From Polymyxa betae (taxonomy: Eukaryota; Endomyxa; Phytomyxea; Plasmodiophorida; Plasmodiophoridae): a DNA stretch of 64,000 bases. Made by a program: the position numbers and the translations under genes. Positions 1 to 10,800 of this stretch are shown here, piece by piece (the first letter of the stretch is position 1; each line of letters begins with the position of its first letter). The stretch is from contig RBZT01000607.1 in NCBI GenBank assembly GCA_003693705.1, forward strand, positions 1 through 64,000, given 5' to 3'. Under the pieces are notes generated by a model. It had not been told where the DNA came from. It ran no database searches and saw only the letters and a list, made by a program, of their open reading frames with translations.

Positions 1-736
1 TGGTTTTGCAAGCCTGGTTGTTACAGGTTGGGGATTTGCAGACTTTGCATAGTCCTTTCTGTTTACTGGACGGTGCGGCGACTGGGTATTCTCGTTTTCC
101 GATGTAGTTAAATAATAAATTATTTTATAAGCTCCTAACCCTAAAACCCTCTGTATATTGCCTCCAAGTCTGTTACTGCTCTGAGCTCAGTGCAAACTCT
201 AACAGATTTTGGCAGCAGCCTCTCTAGGAGAAAACCTGTCATACAAACTCGGGGTGAAACCTGGGAAGACACTGTTCATATGGATGCCAATACGGAGCCG
301 AAATGAGCCTAATGGGAGACAATGACTTCGCTCCTGTTTCTCTCTGAATGTAACACAAGAGACAGCAAGACTTTTTATTTCGCAAACTTAGTTAAACAAC
401 GCAGTAGCGGATTAATACATAAAAAAATGCTTCGAGAGGGAATCGTGGCAATCAAACGAGATGTCCGCAGAATTATTTGAATCAGACATGCCGAGAAACT
501 CATTTCGGGCAGAATGAGTTTTAAATAATAAAAAACGGAAAGCAAACCCTAAGACGTTGACATCTATGACCGTGAATCCACACCATCAAACACTCTGTTT
601 CAGCTCGTGTACAGTCGCAGTATTTTTCGCAGCAACTTGGTACAAAGTGCGCAGCAACGCCGTACGCACTACGCAGGTTCGTGACTCGACCGCTGACCTG
701 TGACCATTCCCTGACGCCATTCTCATTTCCACTACA
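1..736. other. Intergenic, upstream of F-box-like gene
   Basis: No convincing gene. Around positions 137-155 there is a degenerate telomere-type stretch (CCTAACCCTAAAACCCT). The AT-rich part at 100-140 and the final 200 bases are where the promoter of the gene starting at 737 should lie, but I see no clear TATA element. The open frames here on the minus strand overlap the gene antisense and look like shadows of its codon use. Confidence 0.5.
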
Positions 737-2296
737 ATGTACGTTCCGGTCCTGGTCCTGATGGCTGCAGCCGTACTGGGCCTGGGGCGCGCGGCCTCCT
801 CGGCCGAGCCCGAATGCGGGTTCGATCGTCTCCCGGATGAGATTCTGGCCGTGATCCTGGCCGGCCTCTCCGTCACGGACTTGGGACATCTCAGTCTGAC
901 CTGCCGCCGCCTGCTGCCTCTGGGCCGTCACCAGGTCGTACCGGCCCTGTTCGAATCGCCCCTGATCCCGGACTACAAGATCTGCGAGCTCGCCCGTATC
1001 GTTGCCGTCCAGGTGCGATACGACCGCGAGACCGTCGCGCTCGTCCAGGAACTCCGTCCGCAACAGGTCCTGGTCCTATACCAGTCGATTATGTTGAGCA
1101 AATTGAAGGACAAGGAGAAGGCCGCGCTTCTGCGCTGTATGATTCGAAGACTTGGCCTGACCTTGATGAATGATGTGGCGGTGTTTCTGGACAGGGCTTG
1201 TTTCTGCAGTCATCTTTTGCCCGGACTTCCTGTCCTGGACGTTCCTGTTCCGCGACAGGAACTTCCCGAATCCGTCCTCGATGTCGTCGAGAAGTTCATC
1301 AAACCGAGACTGTCTTGGTTACAGCGAGGGCCCATGAGCCGATTCTACCTTCGGCAGGAAGCCGCGAAAGCTCGTCGAATCGAAAATCCTCATCTCAATG
1401 ATCTCAGAAACATCATCCGGCCTCTTTATCCGTCTCTGTTCTGTCATGCGCTCGGATACAGCATTTGGGTTGCCACGGCTCTTCTGCGATCGTTTCCCCG
1501 AGAATCGCATCCGCTTTCGGAAGCGAAGAATGTTCTGGCTCTGCGCCACTACGGGATCGTGCTCCCATTCGATCGCTACCTTGAGCATGTCGAGATTCCG
1601 CCCGAGTCCGTCGCGGACATCGCCCCATTGCTGCATTTCGACATTCCGGAAGTCCTGGCTCGATTGTGCCAGCTGGTCAAGGCCCACGGTACTGGCCCGG
1701 CCCAGGCCCTGGAATGGCTCAAGGTCCCGTTCATTCAGCGACGGATTTTCTTAAAGCCGAAGCTGTTCATTCGTTCCGCCTGTGATATGTTGGAATCTCG
1801 TAACACGGAGTTCTTCGAGAGTTTGTCCAAACTGCCATTCATGCCCCGGGTCATCGATCGATCGTGTTCCTGTGACGGCAAGCACACTCTTCTGGATAAA
1901 TCTTTTTCCCTCCAGTTGTACGATATTGTTAAAATTCTGATGCAGATTCCGAATGCGTCCCTGTTCCTGAAGAATCACCTCAATGCTTCCTTGTTCGACT
2001 ATTTTTTGCGGCATACTCTTCGTTATAATTGGGTCGCGGGAACTATCGAATTCGTAAAGTGCCCTGAGTTTATGAAGCTGATGCTCTCCAACATTCCAGC
2101 ATTGAAACGATCTCTTCTGTCTCATATTGATCCGGAGTATGTGAGATCGTTCCGGGCTCTTGTTGAACATCCCATCTATTGGAATATTCCAGAATATGTT
2201 CGATCTGAACTGATTCAATATTCAAGTGATCATGATAGTGACATCTATGAGATTTTATCTTCTGCCGAACAGCCTCTCATCACAGATTCAACTTGA
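737..2296 (+). CDS. F-box-like protein with N-terminal hydrophobic leader
   Basis: Single-exon frame of 519 residues. Residues 1-20 (MYVPVLVLMAAAVLGLGRAA) read like a cleavable signal peptide followed by SSAEPE. Directly after, residues about 29-65 (FDRLPDEILAVILAGL, then LSLTCRRLL) match the F-box consensus: LP.E.L..I...L...DL..LS.TCRRL. The remaining 450 residues are helical, Leu-rich and without recognised repeats, possibly a substrate-binding region. F-box proteins normally bind Skp1 in cytosolic SCF ubiquitin ligases, so a leading signal peptide is odd. The start is the only ATG before the F-box in this frame (the next Met is well past it). A second gene with the same plan lies at 52371-53867. 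Alternatives are an ER-anchored F-box protein or an effector delivered elsewhere. A poly(A)-like AATAAA lies just after the stop (about 2319). Confidence 0.75.
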   Translation: MYVPVLVLMAAAVLGLGRAASSAEPECGFDRLPDEILAVILAGLSVTDLGHLSLTCRRLLPLGRHQVVPALFESPLIPDYKICELARIVAVQVRYDRETVALVQELRPQQVLVLYQSIMLSKLKDKEKAALLRCMIRRLGLTLMNDVAVFLDRACFCSHLLPGLPVLDVPVPRQELPESVLDVVEKFIKPRLSWLQRGPMSRFYLRQEAAKARRIENPHLNDLRNIIRPLYPSLFCHALGYSIWVATALLRSFPRESHPLSEAKNVLALRHYGIVLPFDRYLEHVEIPPESVADIAPLLHFDIPEVLARLCQLVKAHGTGPAQALEWLKVPFIQRRIFLKPKLFIRSACDMLESRNTEFFESLSKLPFMPRVIDRSCSCDGKHTLLDKSFSLQLYDIVKILMQIPNASLFLKNHLNASLFDYFLRHTLRYNWVAGTIEFVKCPEFMKLMLSNIPALKRSLLSHIDPEYVRSFRALVEHPIYWNIPEYVRSELIQYSSDHDSDIYEILSSAEQPLITDST

Positions 2297-2486
2297 AGCA
2301 TGTCCAATTTTTTTGCAATAAAACCCATCATTCGTCTTAGCTCTGTGTTTGCGCACTCACTTTTTCTGTAGAATCCTTCTAGATATTTCGTGGACCCAAA
2401 GATTCATTTCGCAGATTTTCACTGCAATCCGGAGATGCTGTGAATCGGTTTACCGCATCTCACGACTTCGATCCCAACAATGTTGA

Positions 2487-2735
2487 TGTCGTCATTGTGA
2501 ACTAGGCCTGATAGGCGCCTATAACAAGTTTGTGAAGCGCGGAATCTTCATTCGGTTCCAGGACAGCGATAGTTTCGATATCGAACAGCATGGAATACAC
2601 CAGATGGATATCTGGATTTCCGATCAGCAGGTCATTGATCATATTGTATTCCATCATGCCGACAGCGATTCTGAGGAACGATCGCGAATCGGTCTTTCCT
2701 GTGAAATCTACATTAGAGCTCCATTATACTCCTAG
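2487..2735 (+). CDS. Short open frame, possible gene remnant
   Basis: An open frame of about 80 codons with coding-like composition (GIFIRFQDSDSFDIEQ, then DIWISDQQVIDH) ends in TAG at 2733. It has no ATG: the frame runs back to a TGA near 2484, so it would need an upstream exon or be a fragment. No family recognised. It lies 190 bases past the F-box-like gene on the same strand and could be an exon of a decayed neighbour. Confidence 0.25.
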   Translation, partial: CRHCELGLIGAYNKFVKRGIFIRFQDSDSFDIEQHGIHQMDIWISDQQVIDHIVFHHADSDSEERSRIGLSCEIYIRAPLYS

Positions 2736-2942
2736 AACTTGTTATGAATAAACCCGACCGATAGTTGCGTCTGGCACGAGTTTGTTCGATCACTTCTATA
2801 AGAAGTCAATACAAATAGTCACTCTGCTTTCTGCCCATATACCCCAAAATGCATTATTAAATCGGACATGATCCGGTCATTCTCGATCTAGAATATTAGG
2901 AATGAAGTGCCCATGCTACCGTAGTATAAGAATGTTGGCATA

Positions 2943-3107
2943 ATGGAAGATGATACTTGTACACATTGCAGCAATGAATCCGAAAAAGTCGTCATTGGCA
3001 AGACCGATGACGAAGTGGGTATCGCTGCCCACGAAGTTCGTCGCCGAAGAGCGACGACCGCCCAGGAAGATCGCGAAAGACACCAGCAGCGCGAGTCAGC
3101 GCGATAA
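2943..3107 (+). CDS. Small ORF with CxxC and charged helix
   Basis: A 54-residue frame begins at an ATG (MEDDTCTHCSNESEK) and becomes highly charged (HEVRRRRATTAQEDRERHQ). The CTHC pair could be half a zinc site and the second half could form a helix. There is no recognised family. It may be the first exon of a longer gene, but I find no convincing continuation. Confidence 0.2.
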   Translation: MEDDTCTHCSNESEKVVIGKTDDEVGIAAHEVRRRRATTAQEDRERHQQRESAR

Positions 3108-3145
3108 GAAACTGAAGAATCTCATCCGAGATATTGAGAATCAAG

Positions 3146-3241
3146 CACCACAGAGAACTCGGTAACGTCAGTACTGTCAGGATGGCTGCGCCGCACCACA
3201 GAGAACTCGGTAACGTCAGTACTCTCAGGATGGCTGCGCCG
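3146..3241. repeat. 48-bp tandem duplication
   Basis: Two nearly identical 48-bp units starting CACCACAGAGAACTCGG at 3146 and 3194, with one internal difference (ACTGTCAGG versus ACTCTCAGG). The length is a multiple of three and the minus-strand frame stays open through both, giving a 16-residue repeat. No gene can be assigned to it. Confidence 0.85.
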
Positions 3242-4212
3242 CACTTGACTCGTTTTACCATTTCGATGTTCTCATAATCTGGTGTTTATGGGGATTCCAT
3301 TCGCTGCCTATAGGTCAGCTTTCACTTCCGACGTGGATACGCTCTTTGAAGCACTTTTTATTTACTGTTTCAATTATCATTGAAAGTCTGCAGATAGCTT
3401 CGCCTTGTTGAAAAAATCATTTATCTTTAGATGTTCGTTTCTCGGTTTTGCACCAATTAACAGAGGCTTACATCCGGTTTTCCCTTTGTAAGAAACTCAG
3501 CTCCCTTTTCCTTGACAAAACGCAGCCATTATTGTGGTTTATCCATTTGTTTGTGACACGTTTATAGCTGTCATCTGAATTCTATGCTCCGGGATACGTT
3601 GATGCCAGTGGAAATGAGGGAATGCAGCCGTCCCGGATCGTACAAAGGTATCTACGTGGACGATTCGCTCTTGATCTCATCGTGACTCTCTCGAATTTGC
3701 GATTTGTATAACGGAAACTGATAATGAGGCAGAGGGCAAAAAGTTGACCAACCCGTTAAACAAAGAAATGCAATGAGCCAATGAGCACAGGGTAAACGTT
3801 TAACAGCATTCCAAATCATTTCGATAATAGGCTTTCGCTTCCGAGGTATCATTGCTCCAGTTGCTCTTTGATGGAATGCTGGATCCGAGCACGGCTCGCT
3901 GGGGCAGACCGGGCCACACTACCCGTCTGCTATTCCATATCGTTGGCAGAAATCCCTTCTCAGAACGAGCATGACGGAGGCACGAGAACAATTTTCCGAA
4001 CATCAGGCAGAAATTGTTTATTGCAATGTCACCCCCTTGTCAACTCTGGTATTCCGTAAGTGAGGTCTCATCCAAAGACGCATCGACAGATTCCAGATGC
4101 TCTGAAGTCCACTCCAGGAATTTCCGGACATTGTTTGAGCTTTGGTTTTTACTGAATAGAGACTTCATCTTCTCTAAATAAAAGTTTGGTTTCAAAGAGC
4201 CTTGTAAGCTGC
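3242..4212. other. Intergenic region without recognisable gene
   Basis: AT-rich sequence with only short, mutually overlapping frames on both strands (3652-4059). I see no conserved motif, RNA gene or mobile element. Confidence 0.4.
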
Positions 4213-4240
4213 TCATCTCATGCGAAGAATCATCGCTATC

Positions 4241-5913
4241 CTAATGGTGCTCTGCAATTCCGTATTCAGAGATACAAAACGAACAAGAACCAATTCGCAG
4301 ACCTTTGATAGCACCCAGATCGGGTGATGGCATAAAAACCGACAGAGCGGAGCCGGAGGTCCAGCACGCCAGCGCCTGAACAACGCTGGGCGCGGTGCGG
4401 AACAACGCCCGGGCAATGCTACAGACTGCGAGAGAAGCGAGTTTGTTGCCGGACTCGACAATCGCGTGCGGGTAGCCGCAATGAATAAACCGCAGGACGG
4501 CCAGATGACTAGTGTTGCGAACGCCAAATTTCTCCGGTTGGTCTCCGATGACTGTTCCGAAGTAGGGCCGCATCTTGAAAGTAATTTTCGTCGAATCCGT
4601 GTGAGGGAAATTGGTTTCATCATAATAATCGACCAAGATCTGGAACAATTCTTCGAGCGATAAGGAGCTAGTACGAACTAAATGAGCAATGAAATTCGCT
4701 GCCAAATTGGTGCGAAGAGCAGCATGTGGCTCATAGGAAAGTGGCAGCAGACAAACGATAATGTATGGATCATCGACATCGTTCTTTGATTGTTCGTTGA
4801 GCTCAGATATGTATCTGTCACAAGAAGTAAGGCCGAATTGAGCAAAGGCCGCAATGAAAATAAAAACTTCATGAAGATAATGATGCTGATCTGAAAAACT
4901 TGGATCCATGAAAAGAATTTTAAAACGAAAGACAGTTTCATAGAAATTGTAAAATTATCGAACTAAATAGCAGAGCGGACGGACTGTTGGAGAATGATAC
5001 GCCACATGTGTAGAATTTCAGTAGGACGGGCACCGGGAACATTACGTAGAACATCTTCATCCAAGGGCTCGGTATAGAATACCACACACGCAGTCCGAGT
5101 TAAAACAGAATCGAATTTGGGCCCGTACGGACATGATCGCCTTTGAAAATACATCAGCCTGTTGATCACAAGTAGCGTTAGCAAAGATTCCGATGAACGT
5201 TGACAATAGCAGACCATCTCGGGAATACATATTCATAGAGAAATGTGGATTATGAATGACCATCAATATTGCAAAGAAGGATAGAATCCACAGAGGTCCA
5301 GATATTGGAATCATCCCTACACAAAAACTGTGTGAATCATTAGAAGTTATAAGAAAGACGAAGTTCACCTTTGTCCGTGAGAAAACAACTCGAGAGCAAA
5401 CTCAGGCGGGAATGTGATATTTTTGATGCTGTACCATGATCAATATCAGGAATAGCTGGCACAAATAGCTGTAAAACTTTTTGGAAGAAATTTTGGAAAA
5501 CATTTTTACAAAAGAGAATCGGAAAATCATCCCTACTTGAGAAGATTATCGATAAGTTTGCACTCTTCGTCACTATCAGCATTGGTAAACGAAGCTGGAG
5601 GAATCTCTCGCAGTGTCTTGGAGAAGTCCCAATCAACTGGTTGTGGTCCCAGGGCGGCCTCCGACAATGCCAGAAGTAACGAATCACCGTCATGCCACGT
5701 TATAGTCGATGAAGCCGGCAGGCTCTGTATCCTATCCCGCAGCGATTCCCATTGTACATTAGAAGATGGTAGCTCCGTATAATGGCGGACATCCCTTATC
5801 AGCTTCACAATATGACCATGCTGATCGGGTTCCGGATTCACAGGTGATGCGGTAAGGCCACTGCGCAGAAGCAGAGTCAGCACGACCCACGCCAGTTGTG
5901 AGGACCAGATCAT
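4241..5913 (-). CDS. Unrecognised multi-exon gene with signal peptide
   Basis: Minus-strand gene read from ATG 5911-5913. The first exon encodes MIWSSQLAWVVLTLLLRSG, a good signal peptide, then about 105 residues of coding-like sequence ending near 5537, where a GTAGGGATG donor fits. Further plausible exons: about 5468-5375 (LFVPAIPDIDHG ... LLSSCFLTDK, flanked by ACAG and a GTGAAC donor), about 5317-4980 (frame not resolved), and a long last exon from about 4895 after TTTTTCAG to the TAG at 4241. The last exon encodes about 218 residues (DDPYIIVCLLPLSYEPH, RPYFGTVIGDQPEKFG, LAVLRFIHCGYPHAIVE). No family recognised. The middle of the model is uncertain, so I cannot rule out two genes. The open C-terminal frame and leader are the solid parts. 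It is probably secreted or in the endomembrane system. Confidence 0.5.
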
Positions 5914-7207
5914 GATCACGAAAAGAGCAGTAGTTGATTGGTCAAATTAATAGCCGAGTCAGCGGCGGCGTCTAAGACAGATTATAGGAGGCCTGAGACA
6001 GTTGGGCAATCAAGTGTTAAGGATCGAAGAAGATCGTGGTTTTGAGAGTTCTACAAAGTTGATGTTGGCAATAGACAGTGAAATCAAGTCTGTCAAATTG
6101 AGTATTCCGAATGAGAGGTAGAATCCTAATCGGATGAGAACGATTAATCCCGTAGGCTCATGTTTTGACTAATCCATAATAATCCAAAAATCTCATCCGT
6201 TAGTAAGAAATCTACCAGAAATTGCTGATTAATCCGACAATTTGAAAGGGCATCGTTTATAGCAATATGATCCAGAATCTTTCAATCCAGTCCAAGAATA
6301 CTCTGTATAATATCATATCATACAAGCAAGATCATTATTGACGTTACGGTAAGGGTCTGAAATTTTCCAAACTTTGATAGACTTTTGAGTTTGGAAAAGA
6401 GCTTAAAATCTCCCTCGTCTGACATAATGATGCTTTGACCGCACCTAAGACTTGCAGCAAACAGAAATCATCGAGCACTTCCTCGTAAGAATCTCCACCA
6501 ATGAGGTGTAACATAAACGTGCGTGACCCCTCTCCATTTGATCGGGGCTGTCTCTACGAGATCCTCACCTTCTGCAATCTGCGGACGCTGAATTAAATCC
6601 TTTGAAAACACTTGAGGTTTTGTTGAACAAAGAACCCTTTAGTGACCTGACTGTAACTACCAATAATTTTCGGTTCTGTAGCCAAAAAATTTTCCGTGGG
6701 CCCGATCGCCGAAATCTGAAAAAAAAAATGAATATTGTCCGACCAATAGGAGTGATACATCAGGCTCAAAACCTGTTGTAGTAATCGGCATTCAGATCGC
6801 GGAAGTGATTCGAACACCAGCACAAGAGACACATTGCTGGAACGAGCGCTTCCTCAGAGCTGTGTATGGGATCGACAAATGAAAACCTCCTCCTTCTGAG
6901 CTCTTCGCTATAGTCCAGATAGCCGGGTTAGGGCTGGACTTTCAAGATTCTTCGTCACAGGAAGTTCATCTTCGGTGATGGTCATAATCAAGCGCAAAAA
7001 TCTCCCTCCCCGCTTGAATGATTTTGAGTATTACACTTTGACGATGCAGATTTCAAGTTGTTCAGTTTTTCAAATCTTGTTCGAGCATAGTATTAGCTCT
7101 AAGCCGAAATGAAAACCTTTGTTGTTAGGATTCCATTCAAATGATTCCTTCTCTCAGCTTGACCATTGTCATACGGTATCTATAGGTCCGCATTAGCTAT
7201 TAGTGAT
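5914..7207. other. Intergenic region between divergent genes
   Basis: About 1.3 kb separating the divergently read genes at 4241-5913 and 7208-7460, so both promoters should lie here. A minus-strand frame around 6593-6720 follows a good polypyrimidine-AG (T-run then CAG at about 6720) and could be a stray terminal exon, but it has no partner that I can identify. No repeats or RNA genes seen. Confidence 0.4.
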
Positions 7208-7460
7208 ATGAGAGCGGCGAAGGTGACGATGGTGCCTTCGTCGGTGGCTACCAGGCGGCTGTTCCTTGGGATTGGCTTGCCGCGGTACCTGGCGTGTTGT
7301 ACGGTGGCGATCACATCGCTGCTGGCCGGAGCTACTGTCGTCCATCACATCATCAAACCCGATCTGGTAAGCAAGCTCTTCTTGATCTGCTTGCTTAATC
7401 AGAATGTTTAATTATTATCAGCATATCCCCGAAATTGCTCAACCCGATTCGCAAGATTAA
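7208..7460 (+). CDS. Brawnin/UQCC6-like mitochondrial microprotein
   Basis: Two short exons, 7208-7366 and 7422-7460, joined in phase 0 over a 55-nt intron (GTAAGC ... ATCAG), give a 65-residue protein. After a basic N-terminus containing TRR come LPRYL, a hydrophobic segment (AITSLLAGATVVHH), then KPDL joined to HIPEI. The order of PRYL, SLLA-AG, VVH, (R/K)PDL and IPEI is the signature of Brawnin (C12orf73/UQCC6), a single-pass inner-membrane microprotein needed for respiratory complex III assembly. The known animal protein is of similar size (about 70 residues). The intron falls exactly between PDL and IPEI, and the splice restores the motif, which supports the model. A partial duplicate lies at 20802-20945. 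The ATG at 7208 or the in-frame ATG at 7229 could be the start. Confidence 0.75.
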
Positions 7461-7878
7461 GATGCTTTCAGCAAATGATAAACTTTAAATCTGTATTTTT
7501 CGCCAAGGCGAGATTGCTCCAATCGGTTCTTTTTTCGAAGATTTTATACAATATTTGAAGATTTCAAGGTTACCAACAATACGATCTATGGCTCGCAGGG
7601 GCCGTCCTTTCAACAGAATGCTCTACTAACGATAGCGGACAACTATAGCGAACTGAATCACCTCTCATGTTGTTTCACAGACTAATGTTTAACTCTACTT
7701 CAGATTCCTACCGCCTAGAACGAAACCTGTCGGAAGATCATTTATTCGTGATCGAAAACCGTATCTGAATATCTCATTCGTCATTAGTCTGGCGCGTGCC
7801 AAGAACATCGTCGTTTGCTCATAGCGGCGACGATCGTCCAGGCAGACGGCGTTGGCGTGATCGCCTTCCTGTCTCGGC
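7461..7878. other. Short intergenic spacer before kinase gene
   Basis: Separates the Brawnin-like gene from the kinase gene on the same strand, so it should carry the terminator of one and the promoter of the other. AT-rich, with no distinct motif seen. Confidence 0.4.
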
Positions 7879-10800
7879 ATGGGGAACAAATCCAGCAAGA
7901 ACGCCGAATATCAGCGCCTGCGGGCCAAATGTACGTCGTGCTGGCCCCCTGGCGTCCATTCTGGCTGACAGCGTTTCGTTTAGTTGATAATAAGGAGCTG
8001 GCCGTGCTGCAGCAGGCGTTCCAAGACCTAGCTCAACGAAGCAGCAGCAAAAAGATCGATAAGCTGACATTCACGAAGGTGTTCCAGCTGCCCGGCATCC
8101 TCGGCGACCGCCTCTTCTCGGCCTTCGATCGGAAGAATATCGGCGCCATCGACTGGGAGGAGTTCATCGGCGGTCTCGGCTTGATCGTTCGCGGAAACCT
8201 TGATGAGAAGGTCCATTTTTATTAGCTTTTCTGTTTTTTTTGAATTACTGTATCGATTGTTGTGGATTTTGAAAGCTTTTTAAACATCTCTTGTTCGACT
8301 TGATGACATTGCTAAGTTGTGCTGTCAAATTCCCGACTTTAAATTGTTTTGCTTTTTTGCTTTTGCTCTTGAGTTGTTCTATTCTTTCCCTCTTTGCTTT
8401 CGTTTGGATGATCATGGTTGCGCTCAGATCGATTTCTTATTTCGCATGTACGACATGAACGGGCTTGGCTATCTAACGCGGACTGAACTGACGACGATGT
8501 TGAACTCGGTGATGTTTGCTGCCTATACTATCGTGGACGCCAGCATGGATGGAGATAACTTATCTGCAGAAACCGTTCAGAAACTCAACGAAAAGGTCTG
8601 CAGTTTGAAACTCTCTTCTTTTCGACAGAAAATCATTGCCTTGCAATCTGTTTTCATTTAAACAAAATCGTTCAAAGTTTAAGCTTTCTTTTTTTGTGAA
8701 GTTTCGTTTATCTTTGAGGTGCTTTTTGTTTACGAAATGGGTTTGTGCCGTACTGAACCACGACGTCTTCTTAGGTCCAATTGCTGGTGTCGAGTGCGTT
8801 CTCAGGGCTGGATTCGGATCGTCTCTGGCAGGGCCAGTTCAAACAATGGGTCGGTCGATGTCTATGACGACGACCTCGCTGATGGCATTGTCGAACAGGT
8901 CGTGGAGCACACTGAGACGCTCGATTTCCTAGATTTGGTCTTCCAGTCGAATGGATCGGCGCCCACGCCCGAAGCCCACAGCCATCGCGGCCATCAGAAG
9001 CGCCCTTCATCCTTTGACAAAGAGAAGATCACGTTTGATGGTGTAATGTCACCCTGAAGATTTTTCCGTTTGGGGGAATAGTTGTTTTTGCTTTTATTAG
9101 AGTTCTGTCATTTGGAGATTTCGTGTTTGTCTTTTGCCTTTCTATTTCAATAATGTCGATCATGGAAACGCTAATGCATTGTGTTTAGCATTTTTCAAGT
9201 TTCCTCCTTCTATCGTGCTATATCTTTCGACTTTGTGAGATTACATTGTTTTGTTTCATCTGAGGAATGGGGCACTGAATGTCGTATTAGATTTTGCATT
9301 CGAGCAGCCCAGCACTATCCCGAAATGCAAGTTTTCGTCAACATAACACCGCCCCGGTCAGCCGCCTGCGAAAAGCTTCCAGCGTCCTCAGCAATGCTTT
9401 CCTAAAGACCCTGACTGGCTCCGAACCGACGAGCCAGTCTCCCCATGCCCATAGGCGCCACCCCAGTGAAACCCTGGAACGCGATAGGTTCGCCCTCCAT
9501 TCTATTTTAACTCTTTTCTTCTTTATTATTCACACTGAGATTGGTCTTGTCAGTGCATTTTTTTGTTCCATATTTTGCAGATTAATTTTTTCTCTTTTAA
9601 TGCTGCATTATGAACTTGTCTCAGAGAATCCTTCTTGTTATATTGTGCTTTTCGCTTCTTTATTTTGGTACTTTGCTGGTGTTGCAGTTCTTTCACGTCA
9701 TTTTCGGTTCCTTGTGGACGTTTTATGTTGCTCATGTTTCATTCGAAATTCCAATAACTGATTGAAATTAGTTATGGAATGCACCTCACTTGTCAGGCCT
9801 GTCATTACCCGATCTCAATTCGTAACTGCTGTCGGTGTGGGAAGCCGTTACTATCAACCGGGAGTAACATCATCACGTGCCGGGATTGCTGCGCTCTGGG
9901 CATGCAATGGGCCTGTACGCATTGCATGCATTGTGGGTTCGACCTGTCGTTGAACGATAAACCACTGGAGCCGATGTTCGGTCGAGGGTAGGAGATTTTT
10001 CCTACGATGAAATATCTCTGATTCTGTCTAGGCTACCGGAAGACGGCAGCTGCCAGATAGAAGGATGGCTCTACAAGATCGGAAGCATGTTTAAGGTCGG
10101 ATTGAGTTTGGCTTTCATTTCGAATTCATCGCAGTTGTTTACACTTTGTCGTGCTCGCCTTTCACTTTTTTCATTTGTATTGAATCTGGTTCGCTGTTCA
10201 GTGTTCTGGAATTGTGATGTTATTCGCCTTTCATCCTGTTGCATTCTAATTTTTTTTCTTCGTCTTCTGTTCAATGTTTCGCTTTACTGTTTCACGTAAT
10301 TCAAGATCTCATTTTCGTATGGTATTCTAACAATGTTTTGATGTTTTCATCTTTGCATCCAAATTTCTTCCTTCAAGCAAAACACTGATATCAGTTCGCA
10401 CAGAAACTGAAATACCGATGGTTCATGATCAAGGACAACTTTCTATACACGTTCCACAGCGACAGGGACGTACGACCGACCGGGTTGCTCTGCCTGGAGG
10501 GATGTTTCGTGGAGCCCGTCGATCATGGCGGACGCAATCCTCGTATGAAGTTCGGCATTGAGGTGTCAATGCCGACTTTCGATCACACCGTCTCGCGCTT
10601 CTTCTACGCTAAGGATGAACAAACGCAGAATGATTGGTGCGTCGCTTTTCGTCACGCTGCTCGTCAGTTCGTACTCGAGGTAATGCTACGTCTGGTTCAG
10701 CATTTCCCAGTTAACACAATGTCTCTCAAGCTTTTCAAATGCGGTTTGATTTTATAGCCAAGGTGACTGAGATACGTCAGGATTATTATGAGATTGGAGC

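Noticed and set aside
521..1063. 180-codon minus-strand frame over the first F-box-like gene
   Set aside because: Antisense to the F-box motif, and composition (Arg, Gln, Gly) is that of a reversed GC-rich coding strand.
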